Shown in pieces: positions 1 through 8,567 of a stretch of 64,000 nucleotides of DNA. A program made the translations under genes and the position numbers. Numbering within the stretch: the first letter of the stretch is position 1; each line of letters opens with the position of its first letter. The notes below the pieces were generated by a model. That model was not told the DNA's origin. It searched no databases and saw nothing but the letters and a program-made list of their open reading frames with translations. The DNA is taken from assembly GCF_023061135.1 (NCBI RefSeq), contig NZ_JAKGAN010000012.1:1-64000 (forward strand), read 5' to 3'. The stretch is from Chromohalobacter sarecensis (GTDB lineage Bacteria > Pseudomonadota > Gammaproteobacteria > Pseudomonadales > Halomonadaceae).

Positions 1-71
1 GAATAGAACTAAGAATAATTCGGCGCGTTATGCAGGATGCGCGTGCTTGCGCGTTTTGCTGAATCTGATAA

Positions 72-91
72 TACTGTATGTATATACACTA
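72..91. promoter_or_regulatory. LexA (SOS) box in the integrase promoter
   Basis: The 20 bases TACTGTATGTATATACACTA match the E. coli SOS consensus TACTGTATATATATACAGTA at 18 of 20 positions; the CTGT half is intact and the other half reads ACAC instead of ACAG. It lies 14 bases before the integrase start at 106 and overlaps the AT-rich promoter region. LexA control of integron integrases is established in other bacteria; binding here is inferred. Confidence 0.72.
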
Positions 92-105
92 ATCTAGGCT
101 TGCCC

Positions 106-1071
106 ATGAATGCTTACAGCCAACCGCCAAAGCTGATGGATCGCGTGAAAGCCATCATGAGGGTGAAACGCTACAGCCCGCGCACCGTAAAGACTTACTG
201 CTACTGGATACGTTATTTCATTCGCTTCAATGGCTTGCGTCATCCCACCAGCATGGGTGGCCCCGAAGTGAAAACTTTTTTGGAGCACCTTGCGGTACAG
301 CGCCATGTGGCTGCGGCCACGCAGAATCAGGCCCTGAATGCTCTTGTTTTTCTTTACCGCCATGTGCTTGAGCAGCCCTTGGGGGATATCGGGGAGTTTT
401 CGCATGCAAAGCAACCGCGCCGGTTGCCGGTAGTGCTGAGTCACGAACAAGTGATGTGCGTGCTGAATCAGCTATCCGGCCCTATGCATCTGATGGCAAC
501 TTTGATGTATGGCGCAGGATTGCGGGTCCTCGAAACCTGCCGTTTACGCGTCCGTGATATCGATTTCGAACGTAAAATCATCACGGTGAGGGCTGGTAAA
601 GGGGACAAGGACAGAACCACCCTGCTCCCTTCAACCTGCATCCCTTCTTTGCAGCATCAAATCTCCATTGCCAGCCAGCAACTTGACCACCGCCTGCATC
701 ATGGCAGTGTTCCCGTGACGCTTCCCCATGCGCTGGATCGCAAATATCCCAATGCCGGAATCTCCTTGGCTTGGCAGTGGCTATTCCCGGCCAGCCGCCC
801 CTGTTTTGATGAGACAGGCAAGGTGATGCTTCATCATATCCATCCATCGGCGGTACAGAAGGCCGTCAAGCAGGCAATGAAAGCGGCATCGTTGCCGCGC
901 CCCGGTTCTTGTCACACGTTGCGACACAGCTTCGCCACCCAGCTACTGACTCAGGGCACAGATATTCGTACCGTTCAGGAGCTGTTGGGGCACAAGAGCG
1001 TGGAAACCACCCAGATCTATACACATGTGCTGGGCAAAGGCTTTCCCGGCGTACGTAGCCCGCTGGGCTGA
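106..1071 (+). CDS. intI: Integron integrase (IntI-type tyrosine recombinase)
   Basis: A 321-residue site-specific recombinase that would insert and excise gene cassettes at attI/attC sites. The tyrosine-recombinase residues are all present: R140, K165, H270, R273, H296 and Y305. The segment at about 207-250 (ALDRKYPNA, WQWLFPAS, then HHIHPSAVQKAV) is the extra domain that separates IntI from XerC/D, and the C-terminus GVRSPLG is also typical. The ATG at 106 begins MNAYSQPPKL, the usual IntI N-terminus; an in-frame ATG at 37 would add 23 residues unlike the family and would place the LexA box inside the gene. Base composition is about 50-55% GC against about 65-70% in neighbours, which suggests acquisition. 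The gene is intact. No cassette or attC is visible to its right. Confidence 0.92.
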   Translation: MNAYSQPPKLMDRVKAIMRVKRYSPRTVKTYCYWIRYFIRFNGLRHPTSMGGPEVKTFLEHLAVQRHVAAATQNQALNALVFLYRHVLEQPLGDIGEFSHAKQPRRLPVVLSHEQVMCVLNQLSGPMHLMATLMYGAGLRVLETCRLRVRDIDFERKIITVRAGKGDKDRTTLLPSTCIPSLQHQISIASQQLDHRLHHGSVPVTLPHALDRKYPNAGISLAWQWLFPASRPCFDETGKVMLHHIHPSAVQKAVKQAMKAASLPRPGSCHTLRHSFATQLLTQGTDIRTVQELLGHKSVETTQIYTHVLGKGFPGVRSPLG

Positions 1072-1194
1072 GGACTGGACTGGGCTTCAGCCACGCTACC
1101 GCCCCTACCTGTGCATGCGGCGATGAGCGGCTGTCATCCATGCGATAGTCTCTGCGTGGTGCTTGGTCATCAGTCTTCTTAAGTAGCCTTTGCT

Positions 1195-1220
1195 GTACCG
1201 TAACTAGCCGTTACAGGGAG
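1195..1220. repeat. Small hairpin downstream of intI
   Basis: GTAAC-TAGCC-GTTAC forms a short stem in the 194-base gap between the integrase and the TetR gene. It has no clear T tract. It could be a weak terminator; otherwise I see nothing in this gap, and no attC-like site. Confidence 0.3.
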
Positions 1221-1265
1221 AGCAATGCCCACGAAAGCATGAGGGGAAATTGGATCACGCAGGGG

Positions 1266-1913
1266 CTACTGCCTGGCTTCACCCAGCATGTTTTCCAGTT
1301 CGCTTTCGTCGACGCCGAGCATTTGCAGGATGTTGCGTTGGGCGGCTTCGAGGATGTGCTGGCGTTCCTGCTCGCCGGGTAGGCTCTTGGCGATGGCGAC
1401 GGCGCCGACCAGCGAGGCTAGGATGACGCGGGATTTGTCGGCGATGACGTCGCGGTCGGGTTCGAGGGGGAGTTTCTTGAGGCGGCTGAGGGCGATGAGC
1501 CGAGTTTCCAGCATCTTTTTCATGCGCAGGTACGAGGCTTCGAAGAGCGTGCGGATCTCGGCGTTCTCGTTGCCGATCTCGTTGAACAGCACCGTTTCCG
1601 GCCCCGGCTTGTGCTTGCGTTCCAGCTCCTGAAGGTTCCAGCAGTTGGAGACCAGTTCCGTGAGGTGCTTCATCGAAAGCGGCCCCTTGACCAGCCTGGC
1701 CGCGCGGCTACTTTCCAGGGTTTCGCGCACCGAGGCGTGGTAGAGCGCTTCCTTGGAAGCGAAGTGAGCATAGAAGGCGCCGTGGGTCATCTTGGCCAGT
1801 TTCATGATCTGGCCGATGGAGACCTTCTCGAAGCCTTGGCGGCTGAACAGTTCAACGGCCGATTTGAGAATGCGCTCGCGCGATTTGGCTTTGCGATTCG
1901 TCGAGTCGGACAT
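1266..1913 (-). CDS. TetR/AcrR-family transcriptional regulator
   Basis: A 215-residue repressor-type protein. The N-terminal helix-turn-helix spans about residues 10-57, with the family pattern SRERILKSAVELFSRQGFE followed by THGAFYAHFASKEALY. The rest is a helical ligand-binding domain, which does not reveal the ligand. It is divergent from the ketoacyl-ACP synthase at 2028, and a perfect CTTGAT-cat-ATCAAG palindrome lies in the shared promoter, so autoregulation and control of that synthase is a reasonable inference. By analogy with other TetR proteins next to fatty-acid genes, the ligand may be an acyl-CoA or acyl-ACP, but nothing in the sequence shows this. Confidence 0.88.
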   Translation of the reverse strand: MSDSTNRKAKSRERILKSAVELFSRQGFEKVSIGQIMKLAKMTHGAFYAHFASKEALYHASVRETLESSRAARLVKGPLSMKHLTELVSNCWNLQELERKHKPGPETVLFNEIGNENAEIRTLFEASYLRMKKMLETRLIALSRLKKLPLEPDRDVIADKSRVILASLVGAVAIAKSLPGEQERQHILEAAQRNILQMLGVDESELENMLGEARQ

Positions 1914-1966
1914 GGCGACCTCACGTTGCTGCTCAGAATAGGGGCTGAATACACGCTGAATATTAT

Positions 1967-1981
1967 CTTGATCATATCAAG
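1967..1981. promoter_or_regulatory. Palindromic operator candidate between tetR and KAS genes
   Basis: CTTGATCATATCAAG is a perfect inverted repeat with 6-base arms and a 3-base spacer. It sits 53 bases from the TetR start and 46 from the KAS start, in the AT-rich shared promoter. Position and symmetry fit a TetR-dimer operator; the assignment is inferred. Confidence 0.6.
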
Positions 1982-2027
1982 CTCGGTGCTAGCGTGGCAC
2001 GAATACAATTTCGTTCAGGACACTATC

Positions 2028-3293
2028 ATGTCATCACCGCTCGTCATCACCGGCATGGGCATGGTCAGCCCTCTCGGTTGCGGCGTGAACGCCAACTGGG
2101 AGCGCCTGCTGGCCGGTCGCTCCGGCATTTCTTCGATCTCGCGTTTCGATACCGGCGAGCTGCCGATCAAGGTCGCGGGCGCGGTACCCGGCATGGAGAG
2201 CGACCCGGAAGCAGGCTTCGACCCTGACCGTGTGGTCGATGCCAAGGAACGCCGCAAGATGGAGCTGTTCAGCCTTTATGCCATGGCCGCCGCCGATGAG
2301 GCGCTGACCCAGGCTAACTGGTTCCCAGCAAGCGATGAGGACCGGCTGGCCACCGCCACCATCGTAGGCTCCGGCATTGGCGGCTTCCCCACCATCACCC
2401 AGGCGCAGAATACCCTGACGACGCGCGGGCATCGTCGGCTTTCGCCTTTCACCGTGCCGGCCTTTTTGGCCAACCTGGCGGCGGGCAATGTGTCGATTCG
2501 CTATGGCTTGCGCGGGCCGTTGGGCTGCCCGGTCACGGCCTGCGCGGCAGGCGTGCAGGCGATTGGCGATGGCATGCGCATGATCCGCAGCGGCGAAGCC
2601 GAGGTAGCCCTAGTCGGCGGCGCCGAAGCCTGTATCGACCCGCTCTCGCTGGCCAGCTTCCATGCCATGAAGGCGCTCTCCACCGAGCAAGACGACCCCG
2701 CCAAGGCATCGCGTCCCTTCGATCAGGCCCGCAACGGCTTTGTCATGGGTGAAGGCGCGGGGCTGTTGGTGATCGAAACCCTGGACCACGCCGAGGCGCG
2801 CGGGGCAACGCCGCTGGCCTACCTCAGCGGTTATGGCACCAGCGCGGATGCCCACCACATCACAGCCGGGCCGGAAGACGGCGCCGGTGCCGCAGCCGCC
2901 ATTCGGTTCGCGCTGCGGATGGCGGGGCTCGCGCCCGACGCCATCGATCACATCAACGCCCACGCGACCTCGACGCCGGTCGGCGATCGGGCCGAGATCG
3001 CCTCCTTGCGCAATGCGTTCGGTGACGCCCTCGCCGGCATCCCGATCTCCGCCACCAAAGCGACCACCGGCCACCTGCTCGGCGCCGCCGGCGGGGTGGA
3101 AAGCATCTTCTCCGCCATGGCGGCCATTCACGGCCAACTCCCCCCGACCCTGAATCTAGAAAACGCCGATGAGGATCTAAGCGATCTAGACTTCGTCTCC
3201 GGCGAGGCACGCGAACACCGCAGCCAGCATGTACTGTGCAATGGCTTCGGCTTCGGCGGGGTGAATGCCGCACTGATCGTTAGTAAGGTGTAG
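2028..3293 (+). CDS. Beta-ketoacyl-ACP synthase II-type (KAS) paralogue
   Basis: A 421-residue thiolase-fold condensing enzyme of the FabF type, which would elongate acyl chains with malonyl-ACP. The Cys-His-His triad is complete: C172 (VTACAAGVQ), H312 (NAHATSTPVGD) and H349 (TTGHLLGAAGG), with the conserved lysine at 344. The start at 2028 gives MSSPLVITGMGMVSPLG, the usual family N-terminus. It is not next to acpP, fabG or fabD, so it is probably an accessory KAS rather than the housekeeping fabF. The divergent TetR gene probably controls it. Specialised roles, such as adjusting membrane lipids or a secondary pathway, are possible but not shown. Confidence 0.88.
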   Translation: MSSPLVITGMGMVSPLGCGVNANWERLLAGRSGISSISRFDTGELPIKVAGAVPGMESDPEAGFDPDRVVDAKERRKMELFSLYAMAAADEALTQANWFPASDEDRLATATIVGSGIGGFPTITQAQNTLTTRGHRRLSPFTVPAFLANLAAGNVSIRYGLRGPLGCPVTACAAGVQAIGDGMRMIRSGEAEVALVGGAEACIDPLSLASFHAMKALSTEQDDPAKASRPFDQARNGFVMGEGAGLLVIETLDHAEARGATPLAYLSGYGTSADAHHITAGPEDGAGAAAAIRFALRMAGLAPDAIDHINAHATSTPVGDRAEIASLRNAFGDALAGIPISATKATTGHLLGAAGGVESIFSAMAAIHGQLPPTLNLENADEDLSDLDFVSGEAREHRSQHVLCNGFGFGGVNAALIVSKV

Positions 3294-3332
3294 GCGCTTT
3301 TCAGATCAGGCTTAGCTGGCGCCTACAAAAAT

Positions 3333-3353
3333 GCCGCTTCCCGAGGAAGCGGC
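3333..3353 (-). terminator. Terminator between the KAS gene and the aldehyde dehydrogenase
   Basis: Perfect 9-base arms GCCGCTTCC/GGAAGCGGC with a CGA loop, followed on the minus strand by ATTTTTG. It sits 60 bases past the dehydrogenase stop and 40 past the KAS stop, so it may serve both convergent genes. Confidence 0.75.
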
Positions 3354-3412
3354 AAGGGTTGAGTCGGACGCGACTCAGTTTCGTGGATGGCGGTTACTGA
3401 CTACAGGCCCTC

Positions 3413-4933
3413 TCAATAAAGCCCCATGGGGTCGTCGCTGTAGGACACCAGTACGCATTTCACCTGCTGATAGTGATCGAGCATCAGCTTGTGGGTCTCA
3501 CGGCCGATGCCTGATTTCTTGTAACCCCCGAATGCCGCGTGCGCGGGGTATTGGTGGTAGCAGTTGGTCCACACGCGCCCGGCTTGGATGCCTCGACCCA
3601 TGCGGTAGGCGCGGTTCATGTCGCGGGTCCAGACCCCGGCGCCCAGCCCGAATTCGGTATCGTTAGCGATGGCCAGCGCTTCTTCTTCGTCGCGGAAGGT
3701 GGTGATGGCGAGCGTGGGGCCGAAGATCTCCTCCTGGAAGACGCGCATGTCGTTGCGGCCCTTGAGAATGGTGGGCTGCACGTAGAAGCCACCCGCCAGT
3801 TCGCCCTCGAGACTGGCCTTGGCGCCGCCCAGCAGGCATTCGGCGCCTTCCTCGCGGCCGATATCCATGTACGAGAGGATCTTGTCGAACTGCTCCTTGG
3901 AGACCTGGGCACCGATCTGTGTCTCGGTATCCAGCGGGTTGCCCTGGCGAATGGTCTTGGCGCGTTCGATGGCGCGAGCCATGAACTCGTCGTAGATCGA
4001 CTCGTGCACCAGCGCGCGAGACGGGCAGGTACACACTTCGCCCTGGTTGAAGAAGGTCATCAACAAGCCTTCGATGCATTTCTCGGCGAAGGCCTCGCCA
4101 TGCGATAGCACGTCTTCGAAATACACGTTAGGCGACTTGCCGCCGAGTTCCAGCGTGGCCGGTACGATGCGTTTGGCGGCATTAGCCATAATTTTGCTGC
4201 CCACCGGGGTGGAGCCGGTGAAGGCGATCTTGGCGACACCTTCATGCGTGGTCAGCGCCTCGCCGGCTTCTTCACCGAGGCCGTGCACCACGTTGATTAC
4301 ACCCGGCGGCAACAGATCGGCGATGAGTTCGAGGAAGATATTGATCGAGGCCGGGGTCTGCTCGGCCGGCTTGAGCACCGAGCAGTTGCCGGCGGCGAGC
4401 GCGGGCGCCAGCTTCCAGGTCGCCATGAGGATGGGGAAGTTCCAGGGGATGATCTGGCCCACCACGCCGTAGGGCTCGTGGTAGTGATAAGCGACGGTGT
4501 TCTCATCGACTTCGCTGATGGTGCCTTCCTGGGCACGCAGGCAACCGGCGAAATAGCGGAAGTGGTCCGCCACCAGCGGGATATCGGCGCCGCTGGTTTC
4601 GCGGATCGGCTTGCCGTTGTCCCAGGTTTCGGCCACGGCAAGCTTGTCGATGTTCTGCTCGACGCGGTCGGCGATCTGGAGCAGCACCTTGGCGCGCTCG
4701 GCGGGCGGCATCTTGCCCCAGGCCGGGGCGGCTTTCTGTGCCGCCTTCACCGCACGGTCGATATCCGCCGCCGATGAACGCGGTACCTGACAGAAGACCT
4801 CACCGGTGATCGGGGTGATGTTGTCCAGATAGCGACCCTCGGCGGGCGCCACCCACTCGCCGCCGATGAAATTCTCGTAACGCGACTTGAAGTCGACGAC
4901 GGCACCCGGGTTGCCGGGACGTGTGTAAATCAT
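3413..4933 (-). CDS. NAD-dependent aldehyde dehydrogenase, ExaC/AcoD type
   Basis: A 506-residue class I/II aldehyde dehydrogenase oxidising short aldehydes such as acetaldehyde to the acid. Seen: the cofactor-site motif [23 protein letters not shown], the glycine motif [11 protein letters not shown], the general-base region [10 protein letters not shown], and the nucleophile in [12 protein letters not shown] at about residue 303. The NQGEVCTC form and the 506-residue length match the ExaC/AcoD/AldB group rather than betaine aldehyde dehydrogenases. The start is preceded by AAGGAG. The divergent AraC regulator and the paired direct repeats upstream suggest it is induced by alcohol, acetoin or aldehyde; that is inferred. 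Confidence 0.9.
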   Translation of the reverse strand: MIYTRPGNPGAVVDFKSRYENFIGGEWVAPAEGRYLDNITPITGEVFCQVPRSSAADIDRAVKAAQKAAPAWGKMPPAERAKVLLQIADRVEQNIDKLAVAETWDNGKPIRETSGADIPLVADHFRYFAGCLRAQEGTISEVDENTVAYHYHEPYGVVGQIIPWNFPILMATWKLAPALAAGNCSVLKPAEQTPASINIFLELIADLLPPGVINVVHGLGEEAGEALTTHEGVAKIAFTGSTPVGSKIMANAAKRIVPATLELGGKSPNVYFEDVLSHGEAFAEKCIEGLLMTFFNQGEVCTCPSRALVHESIYDEFMARAIERAKTIRQGNPLDTETQIGAQVSKEQFDKILSYMDIGREEGAECLLGGAKASLEGELAGGFYVQPTILKGRNDMRVFQEEIFGPTLAITTFRDEEEALAIANDTEFGLGAGVWTRDMNRAYRMGRGIQAGRVWTNCYHQYPAHAAFGGYKKSGIGRETHKLMLDHYQQVKCVLVSYSDDPMGLY

Positions 4934-5043
4934 GGCGTGTCTCCTTGGGCGAATGCGCCGGGGCGAGCCGTCTGGTGTGCGACCCTGCCCCTTGGAAAAT
5001 GAGTACGCATCGTCCTCAGCATGGCGTGTCAGCCAGGCGTCAG

Positions 5044-5083
5044 TTTGCCTGCCAGTCTCCGACGTTTGTCTGCCAGTCTCAGA
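5044..5083. promoter_or_regulatory. Paired direct repeats, probable AraC-type binding site
   Basis: Two 19-base repeats, TTTGCCTGCCAGTCTCCGA at 5044 and TTTGTCTGCCAGTCTCAGA at 5065, match at 17 of 19 positions. The 21-base period is two helical turns. They lie between the divergent aldehyde dehydrogenase and AraC genes. AraC-family proteins typically bind such same-face direct repeats. Confidence 0.65.
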
Positions 5084-5158
5084 TAGCGAATTTGCCTACA
5101 CTGAGAGGTAACGGGCGACATCCACGCCCACACCGTCGGTACCGTTCAGGAGTTCGCC

Positions 5159-6121
5159 ATGCATGCCGTCACGCCTCCCGATTCGCGCGCCCGGGCCCCT
5201 CGTGCGGACAACACCCGTACGCTCGAGCAATTGGCGGAGACGCCCCGCACACGGCGCTTGATCGAGAATCGCATCTGTTACGCGGGCCCGCATGCGGAGC
5301 TGTCGATCTACGATACCTGGTGGCCCGCGCAGGATGTCGCCTTGAGCGCCGAGCGGGTGCTCTACTGCGGCATGCTGCAAGGGCGCAAGGTGATGCATGG
5401 CGCCACCGACGCGCCAGAAACCTTCTTGCCGGGCGAGAGCTTCGTGCTGGCGCCGCACCAGGAAGTGCGCATCGACTTCCCCGATGCGCGCCCCGACGCA
5501 CCCACTACCTGCCTGACCATCGATCTCGATCCCGCGCGCATTCACGCCCTCAGCGAGCGCCTCAACCAGGCCCAGCCACGCGAACGGGAGCTCGGCGAGT
5601 GGCACTATCATCCGCATGCCCTGCATGTGCCGCATAGCCCAACCACCCAAGCGCTGATCGAACGCTTGATGGGGCTCTTCCGCGAAAACCACCCCGACCG
5701 CGATGCGCTGATCGGGCTGGGCATCGACGAACTGATCGTGCGCCTGCTGCGTACCCAGTCGCGTGAAATGCTGCTCGCCGACGCCCGCCAGACGCCGCCG
5801 CGTCACGGGCTTGCGGCCGCGCTGGCCTGGCTGGAACGCCACCCCGAGCAGCCTCTGGACGGCGCGCAATTGGCACGCGAGGCCTGTATGAGCAAGGCAC
5901 GCCTGTATCGGCTATTCCAGCGCGAGGTCGGCTGTACGCCCGGCGAGTATCAGCAACGCCTGCGCCTGGCACGCGCTCGCCAGTGGCTTCGCGAAGCCGA
6001 CGCGCCGATTACCGAGATCTGCTACTCGCTGGGCTATCGCAGCCTCAGCCACTTCACCCGGCGCTTCAAGGCAGCCTATGGCCTCACACCCGGCGACTAC
6101 CGCCGTCTTCTTATCGCCTGA
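5159..6121 (+). CDS. AraC-family transcriptional regulator
   Basis: A 320-residue regulator. The N-terminal part (about 40-200) resembles the AraC_N-type ligand-sensing domain. The C-terminal AraC DNA-binding domain has two HTH units: LDGAQLAREACMSKARLYRLFQ and PITEICYSLGYRSLSHFTRRFK, followed by YGLTPGDYRR. CAGGAG lies 6 bases before the ATG. The gene is divergent from the aldehyde dehydrogenase and the direct repeats lie between them, so it is probably the activator of that gene. The inducer cannot be read from the sequence. Confidence 0.9.
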   Translation: MHAVTPPDSRARAPRADNTRTLEQLAETPRTRRLIENRICYAGPHAELSIYDTWWPAQDVALSAERVLYCGMLQGRKVMHGATDAPETFLPGESFVLAPHQEVRIDFPDARPDAPTTCLTIDLDPARIHALSERLNQAQPRERELGEWHYHPHALHVPHSPTTQALIERLMGLFRENHPDRDALIGLGIDELIVRLLRTQSREMLLADARQTPPRHGLAAALAWLERHPEQPLDGAQLAREACMSKARLYRLFQREVGCTPGEYQQRLRLARARQWLREADAPITEICYSLGYRSLSHFTRRFKAAYGLTPGDYRRLLIA

Positions 6122-6153
6122 ACCCCCTTCTGCATTGCACCACTGAACGACAA

Positions 6154-6187
6154 CGCCCCCGGTGCCAAAGTCATGGCGCCGGGGGCG
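6154..6187. terminator. Bidirectional terminator hairpin between araC-type gene and lptG
   Basis: GC-rich stem with outer arms CGCCCCCGG/CCGGGGGCG and an inner GCC/GGC pair, lying between two convergent genes. There is little T tract on either side, so efficiency is uncertain. Confidence 0.55.
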
Positions 6188-6215
6188 TAGCGTTGTGGCC
6201 TGCGTGTCGTTTCCG

Positions 6216-7280
6216 TCAGCCGGTGCGCCTGAGCAGCACGATGCCCAGCACGTAGCAGGCCACGGTGGGCACCAGCACCGCGAACACCGGCGAGAAGCCG
6301 AACAGCATCGATGCCGGCGCCAACAGGTCCTGCAGGTACTTGAACGAGACACCGACGATGATGCCGTAGAACACGCGCGTGCCGGCGGCCACGGTGCGCA
6401 ATGGACCGAACACGAACGATGCGGCCACCAGCATCAGGCCCGCCAGGGTGAAGGGCAGCAACATTTTCTGCCAGAAGTACAGCAACGGCTGCGTGGCCTC
6501 GAGCCCCTGGTTACCCAGGTAACTGGCATAACGCCACAAGTCGCTGGGCGATTGGCTATCCAACGGACGCAACAAGCGATTGAGCTGTGCAGGGGTGAAC
6601 GCAGTGTCCCAGGTACGCTTGTCGGTGGTATCGGTAACGGTACGCCCGTCCTCGAAGCGTGTTTCCTCGATGTTCTGCCATTGCCAGCTACCGTCTTCCC
6701 AGACCGCCCGGTCGGCATGCTCGGCACTCTCCAGCCGCGTACCGTCGAAGTGATAACGCGTGATATCGATGACCACGTCATCCGCGCGAATGGTGCCGAA
6801 GCGGTAGAAGTCATCGCCTTCGCGCTGCCAGCCGCCGCGCTCGGAGAGAATCGCCCCTTCGCCTTCGAGTTGCTCGAGCCGCCAGGCCTCGGCATGTTGC
6901 TCGGTTACCGGGCTAACCCACTCACTGATCGCCATGGTCAGGATGATCACCAAGCCCAAGGGCTTCATGGCGCCCCACAGAATGCGCGCCAGCGAACGCC
7001 CGGAGGCGCGCATCACCGTCAATTCGTTGCTCGATGCCATGCTGCCTAGACCGATCAGCGCGCCGATCAGCACGCCCACCGGCGCATATTGATAAAACCG
7101 CCACGGCAGCCGCATCAACAGGTACACAAAGACGTCCAGAGCGCCGTAGTTACCCTCGACGTCACCGAGATCGTTGATATACGAGATGACCAGGTCCAGC
7201 CCCAGGATCATCACCTGCACGACCAGCATGGCCGCCAGCACATTGCGCGCGATGTAGCGATCGAAACGGTCGAAAATCAT
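6216..7280 (-). CDS. lptG: LPS export ABC transporter permease LptG
   Basis: A 354-residue inner-membrane subunit of LptB2FG, which extracts LPS from the inner membrane. It has the YjgP/YjgQ topology: three N-terminal membrane helices (about 12-33, 55-80, 100-120), a periplasmic beta-jellyroll (about 130-260) and three C-terminal helices. Conserved stretches include LMRLPWRFYQYAPVGVLIGAL and ASSNELTVMRASG, where the coupling helix contacts LptB. It overlaps lptF by 4 bases (ATGA), so translation is coupled. Confidence 0.95.
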   Translation of the reverse strand: MIFDRFDRYIARNVLAAMLVVQVMILGLDLVISYINDLGDVEGNYGALDVFVYLLMRLPWRFYQYAPVGVLIGALIGLGSMASSNELTVMRASGRSLARILWGAMKPLGLVIILTMAISEWVSPVTEQHAEAWRLEQLEGEGAILSERGGWQREGDDFYRFGTIRADDVVIDITRYHFDGTRLESAEHADRAVWEDGSWQWQNIEETRFEDGRTVTDTTDKRTWDTAFTPAQLNRLLRPLDSQSPSDLWRYASYLGNQGLEATQPLLYFWQKMLLPFTLAGLMLVAASFVFGPLRTVAAGTRVFYGIIVGVSFKYLQDLLAPASMLFGFSPVFAVLVPTVACYVLGIVLLRRTG

Positions 7281-8359
7281 GTGCGGCCCCCGCGGCGCTG
7301 ATCACGGCGTGTCATCCAGATCCCCAGCAGTAGATATCCCAGGTGGATCGGCCACATGCCGATGGACGGCGCCAACGAGCCACGCGAGATGGCATCCTGC
7401 GCCGCTAGCAATAAACTCAAGTAACTGATGTGCAGGAAGATCGCCGGCATCAGCTTGGCGAAACGTCCTTGACGCGGATTGACCCGCGACAGCGGCAGCG
7501 CCAGTAGAGTGAGGATCGGCACCATCAACGGCATGGAAAGCCGCCATTGCAGATTGGCCCAGGCCTCGTCATCGCCGCGCTCGATGAGCTGTGGGGTCGA
7601 AGTCAGCTCGGCGGAATCGAGATCGACCCGCTCGCTGGCCCGAGAGAGGCGCACCGCATAGGTATCGAACTCCAGCCGCTCGGCGACGCGATTGCCCGGT
7701 TCGACGCTGTACCGCTCGCCATCGGTGAGCACCAGAAAGCGGCTGCCAGTGTCCTCGTCAACCGTCTGATAGCCGCCCTCGGCCCGCGTGACCACCGTCT
7801 CCGGGGTGCCATCGTTACGTGCCTGACGCTCGCTGATGAAGACGTTTTGCATGCGCGAGCGGTCGTCATTGAGGCTCTCGGTATAGGCGGTGCGCCCACT
7901 GCCGAACTCCTGGAAACGCCCCGGTTGCAGCACCGAGAAATCGAGCCGGCTTTTCTGTTCCTCGAGCACCATCTCGTTATGGCGGGCGCCGCTCGGGGTC
8001 AGCCACAAGCTGCACACCGCCACCAGTATCGCCACCAGCAGCGCCGGCCACAGCGTGACGCGCAACAGCCGGTTGGGGCTGATGCCACAGGCCACCAGCA
8101 CGGTGATCTCGCTATTGAGATAAAGCTGCCCGAACGCCAGTAGAATGCCGAGAAAGAACGACAGCGGCAGCACCAGCTCCATGAACCCGGGCAGGTGGAA
8201 CAGCATCAGGGTGCCGAGGATATTGGCGGGAATATCCCCCTGCGCCGCATCGCCGAAATAGCGAATGAAGCGACTGCCCATGATCACCAGCAATAGCACG
8301 CCGGCCACGGCAGCCATGGTGGCGAGGATCTCGCGCGTCAGATAACGGAATACGATCAA
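7277..8359 (-). CDS. lptF: LPS export ABC transporter permease LptF
   Basis: A 360-residue partner of LptG with the same layout: helices at about 12-33, 50-80 and 100-118, a periplasmic domain at about 120-265, then three helices. Family stretches include FRYLTREILATM, PANILGTLMLFHLPGFMELVLPLSFFLG and LYLNSEITVLVACGIS. It is the first gene of the lptF-lptG pair and is divergent from pepA, the standard gammaproteobacterial order. The stop overlaps the lptG start. Confidence 0.95.
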   Translation of the reverse strand: MIVFRYLTREILATMAAVAGVLLLVIMGSRFIRYFGDAAQGDIPANILGTLMLFHLPGFMELVLPLSFFLGILLAFGQLYLNSEITVLVACGISPNRLLRVTLWPALLVAILVAVCSLWLTPSGARHNEMVLEEQKSRLDFSVLQPGRFQEFGSGRTAYTESLNDDRSRMQNVFISERQARNDGTPETVVTRAEGGYQTVDEDTGSRFLVLTDGERYSVEPGNRVAERLEFDTYAVRLSRASERVDLDSAELTSTPQLIERGDDEAWANLQWRLSMPLMVPILTLLALPLSRVNPRQGRFAKLMPAIFLHISYLSLLLAAQDAISRGSLAPSIGMWPIHLGYLLLGIWMTRRDQRRGGRT

Positions 8360-8516
8360 GCGTTTTCTCCCGGGTCGGTTCCCTGGTCCACGACGCCCCT
8401 AGTGGGGCCCAATGCAGCCTTCGACCACCCTCCCCATGCATTGCGTTCCGGCTTTGCGTACACTGGAGTATGTTCAGCGCCGGCATCCTTGTCGGCATTA
8501 TCCAGAATACCCGGAC

Positions 8517-8539
8517 ACTTGTCTCGCCACGAGACAAGT
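8517..8539. promoter_or_regulatory. Perfect inverted repeat in the pepA leader
   Basis: ACTTGTCTC-gccac-GAGACAAGT has 9-base perfect arms. It ends 28 bases before the pepA ATG and no T tract follows. It could be an operator, or an mRNA hairpin affecting pepA initiation. PepA proteins bind DNA and autoregulate in E. coli, but no link to this site is shown. Confidence 0.5.
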
Positions 8540-8567
8540 CATGTCAGCTAAGTCGTGTGGAGACTTC

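Noticed and set aside
26-33. GTTATGC as an attI/attC core
   Set aside because: The second T breaks GTTRRRY, and without the region to the left a recombination site cannot be assigned.
37-105. Longer N-terminus of the integrase
   Set aside because: It would place the LexA box and promoter inside the coding region and adds residues absent from IntI proteins.
4921-5637. 238-residue plus-strand frame before and over the AraC gene
   Set aside because: Composition is Arg/Ala/Pro-rich as expected for a shadow frame, and it conflicts with the AraC coding sequence.
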